From contig NZ_JAFEWF010000001.1 of the NCBI RefSeq assembly GCF_017355835.1, positions 186,001-250,000 of the forward strand: 64,000 nucleotides of DNA, in the 5' to 3' direction. This stretch comes from Desertivirga brevis. Lineage in GTDB: Bacteria > Bacteroidota > Bacteroidia > Sphingobacteriales > Sphingobacteriaceae. Below are positions 62,523 to 64,000 of the stretch, in pieces. The position numbers and the translations under genes were made by a program. Under the pieces are notes generated by a model, which searched no databases, was not told the origin of the DNA, and saw nothing but the letters and a program-made list of their open reading frames with translations. The stretch's first letter is position 1. Each line of letters begins with the position of its first letter.

Positions 62523-63644
62523 ATGGAAGATCTAAAAGCGAATGCCTTATTAAAAAAATACCTTGAAGGTAACTGTACGGATGCGGAAAGAGCTCTGGTA
62601 GAAAGCTGGTATATTAAAGAAATAGACGCTAAAACCGAAAAAGCAGGTGAGCCTGATTACCAGTCATTGAAAAGTTCCACCTGGGAAGATCTGGAGCGCT
62701 TGCCTGCACCCGACAAGAAAATTTATCCCATGAAGCATCTAGGGATAGCGGCTTCAATTATCCTATGTATTTCCATTGCTCTTTTCTTTTATCGGCGGCA
62801 AGATATTCTAAAAGCGGATCAAAAAACTGCAGCAATTGTTCCGGGAAGCAATCAAGCCGTTCTAACGCTGCAGGATGGTGAAAAAATAATGCTTAGCGAA
62901 ATGAAACCAGGTGAGTTGGCCAGGCAAGGTGCTGTAACCATAAGTAAATTAAAAACTGGTGAATTAACTTATACGGTTAAGAAAGGGCTGTCTAACAGCC
63001 TTTCAAGTGGATTCAACACGATTGTTACGCCAAAAGGTGGGGAATGGCAGGTAAATCTGCCAGATGGATCAAGAGTCTGGCTGAATTCAGCTTCTTCATT
63101 AACTTTTCCAACGGCATTTACTGGTAATGTAAGACAAGTGCAACTTAGGGGAGAAGCCTATTTTGAAGTGGCTAAGAATAAGGCAAAACCTTTTAAAGTG
63201 ATTACCGCGGGGCAGATGGTAGAAGTGTTGGGAACGCATTTTAATATTAATGCCTACCAGGACGAAGCTGCCGTGAAGACCACTTTATTGGAAGGGGTTG
63301 TAAGGGTAAAAGCCTCAGGGGCTGGGGGGAAAGCCAGAATATTAGCCCCTGGACAAAATGCAGTTCTGCAAAATGGAAACATCAGTATTAGTAATGCTGA
63401 TACAGAGGAAGCGATTGCCTGGCATAAAGGCTATATGCGCTTTAATAATGATAATATAGAAAGCCTGATGCGTGAAATTGCAAGATGGTACGATGTGGAG
63501 GTGGTTTATGAGGGGAATATATCCCAGGAGAGGTTTACTGGCACCTTTTCCAGAAAAAGAAGCATACAAGAGGTTTTAAACACCTTACAATTAACCGGAT
63601 TTTTTGAATTTAAAATAGAAGGAAGGAGGATCATTGTAATGTAG
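62523..63644 (+). CDS. FecR-type anti-sigma factor
   Basis: The 373-residue protein has a cytoplasmic N-terminal part (LKKYLEGNCTDAERALVESW), one membrane helix (LGIAASIILCISIALFFYR), a FecR domain (GEWQVNLPDGSRVWLNSASS, VRQVQLRGEAYFEVAKN, VEVLGTHFNINAYQDEAAVK) and a C-terminal DUF4974 (ESLMREIARWYDVEVVYEGN). It transmits the state of the downstream SusC receptor to the divergent sigma factor. Confidence 0.9.
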   Translation: MEDLKANALLKKYLEGNCTDAERALVESWYIKEIDAKTEKAGEPDYQSLKSSTWEDLERLPAPDKKIYPMKHLGIAASIILCISIALFFYRRQDILKADQKTAAIVPGSNQAVLTLQDGEKIMLSEMKPGELARQGAVTISKLKTGELTYTVKKGLSNSLSSGFNTIVTPKGGEWQVNLPDGSRVWLNSASSLTFPTAFTGNVRQVQLRGEAYFEVAKNKAKPFKVITAGQMVEVLGTHFNINAYQDEAAVKTTLLEGVVRVKASGAGGKARILAPGQNAVLQNGNISISNADTEEAIAWHKGYMRFNNDNIESLMREIARWYDVEVVYEGNISQERFTGTFSRKRSIQEVLNTLQLTGFFEFKIEGRRIIVM

Positions 63645-63764
63645 TCCCGCTCAAAACATTGATCCTTTAAAGCCAAATACCGGGTGCGACCGGTACTTGG
63701 CGACGATCCGGATCATAAAATTACTTGCTAGAACAAATTATTTATTGAAACCCGAACTATTCAA

Positions 63765-64000
63765 ATGTATAAAATTTACCAACAAATTGTATGCAGCCTG
63801 GCATGCTGTGTCATTTATTTTCAAACAAATCTTATCCCATATCTACCAAACAGAACAAAAGGTGGTATGCTTCCAAAGCCCTTTTTACTTACGATACTGG
63901 TATTACTAACCTGCTTTATTCAAACTGGCATTGCTGCCACTGCACCCAAAGTGACGCTAAATGAAAAGAACGCGACATTGAAGGAGGTATTTGATAAATT
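63765..64000 (+). CDS. SusC/RagA-type TonB-dependent receptor, 5' part
   Basis: The frame from ATG 63765 (MYKIYQQIVCSLACC) has a second hydrophobic segment from 63867 (MLPKPFLLTILVLLTC) and then the beginning of an STN domain (KVTLNEKNATLKEVFDK). This double start region and the MYKIY opening are common in SusC-type receptors of Sphingobacteriaceae. The gene continues beyond the window. It is expected to import a glycan or peptide signal-dependent ligand and to signal through the FecR/sigma pair. Confidence 0.8.
   Translation, partial: MYKIYQQIVCSLACCVIYFQTNLIPYLPNRTKGGMLPKPFLLTILVLLTCFIQTGIAATAPKVTLNEKNATLKEVFDK

Noticed and set aside
63697..63909. 70-codon plus-strand frame near the right end
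   Set aside because: It overlaps the SusC-type receptor start in another frame and contains no motif.
1..64000. CRISPR arrays, tRNA, rRNA or complete insertion sequences
   Set aside because: No regular spaced repeats, cloverleaf-like sequence or intact transposase gene with terminal repeats was found on reading either strand.

Overview
The window looks like a chromosomal segment of a Bacteroidota bacterium, most likely of the Sphingobacteriaceae (Pedobacter/Mucilaginibacter-like). The reasons are the ECF sigma factor - FecR - SusC-type receptor series at the right end, a secreted protein with a type IX secretion C-terminal domain, LruC-domain and COG3014/LpoB-like lipoproteins, many short lipobox signal peptides, -7 promoter elements of the TAnnTTTG type, and low-to-moderate G+C.

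Bases 1-15756 are a dense, one-directional defence island. It opens with the 3' end of a type I specificity gene (hsdS). Next come a 1400-residue GHKL-ATPase/NO VEIN-type nuclease protein that overlaps hsdR, hsdR itself, a membrane-anchored KAP-family NTPase, an unrecognised 294-residue protein, a HARE-HTH protein of restriction-endonuclease type, a 1216-residue SF1 helicase with a C-terminal Vsr-like nuclease (TTG start), and a small unrecognised protein. Several junctions are overlaps of 4-8 bases. This suggests one translationally coupled multi-gene system built onto a type I R-M core, and it is the best candidate here for an undescribed system. hsdM is not in the window and presumably lies to the left.

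Bases 15742-34500 are accessory DNA: an LruC lipoprotein, DUF4241, a YwqK-repeat protein, a pair of WG-repeat paralogues, zinc-ribbon/SH3/YcxB membrane proteins, a HEPN protein and a HigA-type orphan antitoxin. Among them is an unusually large amount of gene debris: a frameshifted gene, a frameshifted XRE regulator, a decayed Crp/Fnr copy, a secreted protein split by an amber codon, a HigB tail, and repeated leader and tail segments flanking unrelated small genes. Several of these remnants have an intact paralogue elsewhere in the window.

Bases 34300-41500 are metabolic and regulatory: SRPBCC and NmrA-type SDR proteins with an AraC regulator, a Crp/Fnr regulator facing DoxX and PhzF genes, a TonB-plug protein, a CDGSH iron-sulfur protein and an internally deleted SDR. 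Bases 41615-44582 hold a DUF4132 (MolR-like) gene overlapped by a gene whose product has a ubiquitin/MoaD-like beginning and ends in Gly-Gly, the second notable candidate system.

Bases 44700-64000 contain a DUF1810 protein, an L,D-transpeptidase next to a nonsense-split gene, a cupin/AraC pair, a PAS histidine kinase, a 13-repeat T9SS cargo protein, an envelope operon (small secreted protein, LpoB-like, COG3014), a response regulator, a free-standing EF-Tu domain-II-like protein, a ToxR-like membrane regulator beside a sensor-propeller lipoprotein, and finally the sigma/FecR/SusC series, cut by the window end. No tRNA, rRNA or CRISPR array was seen.
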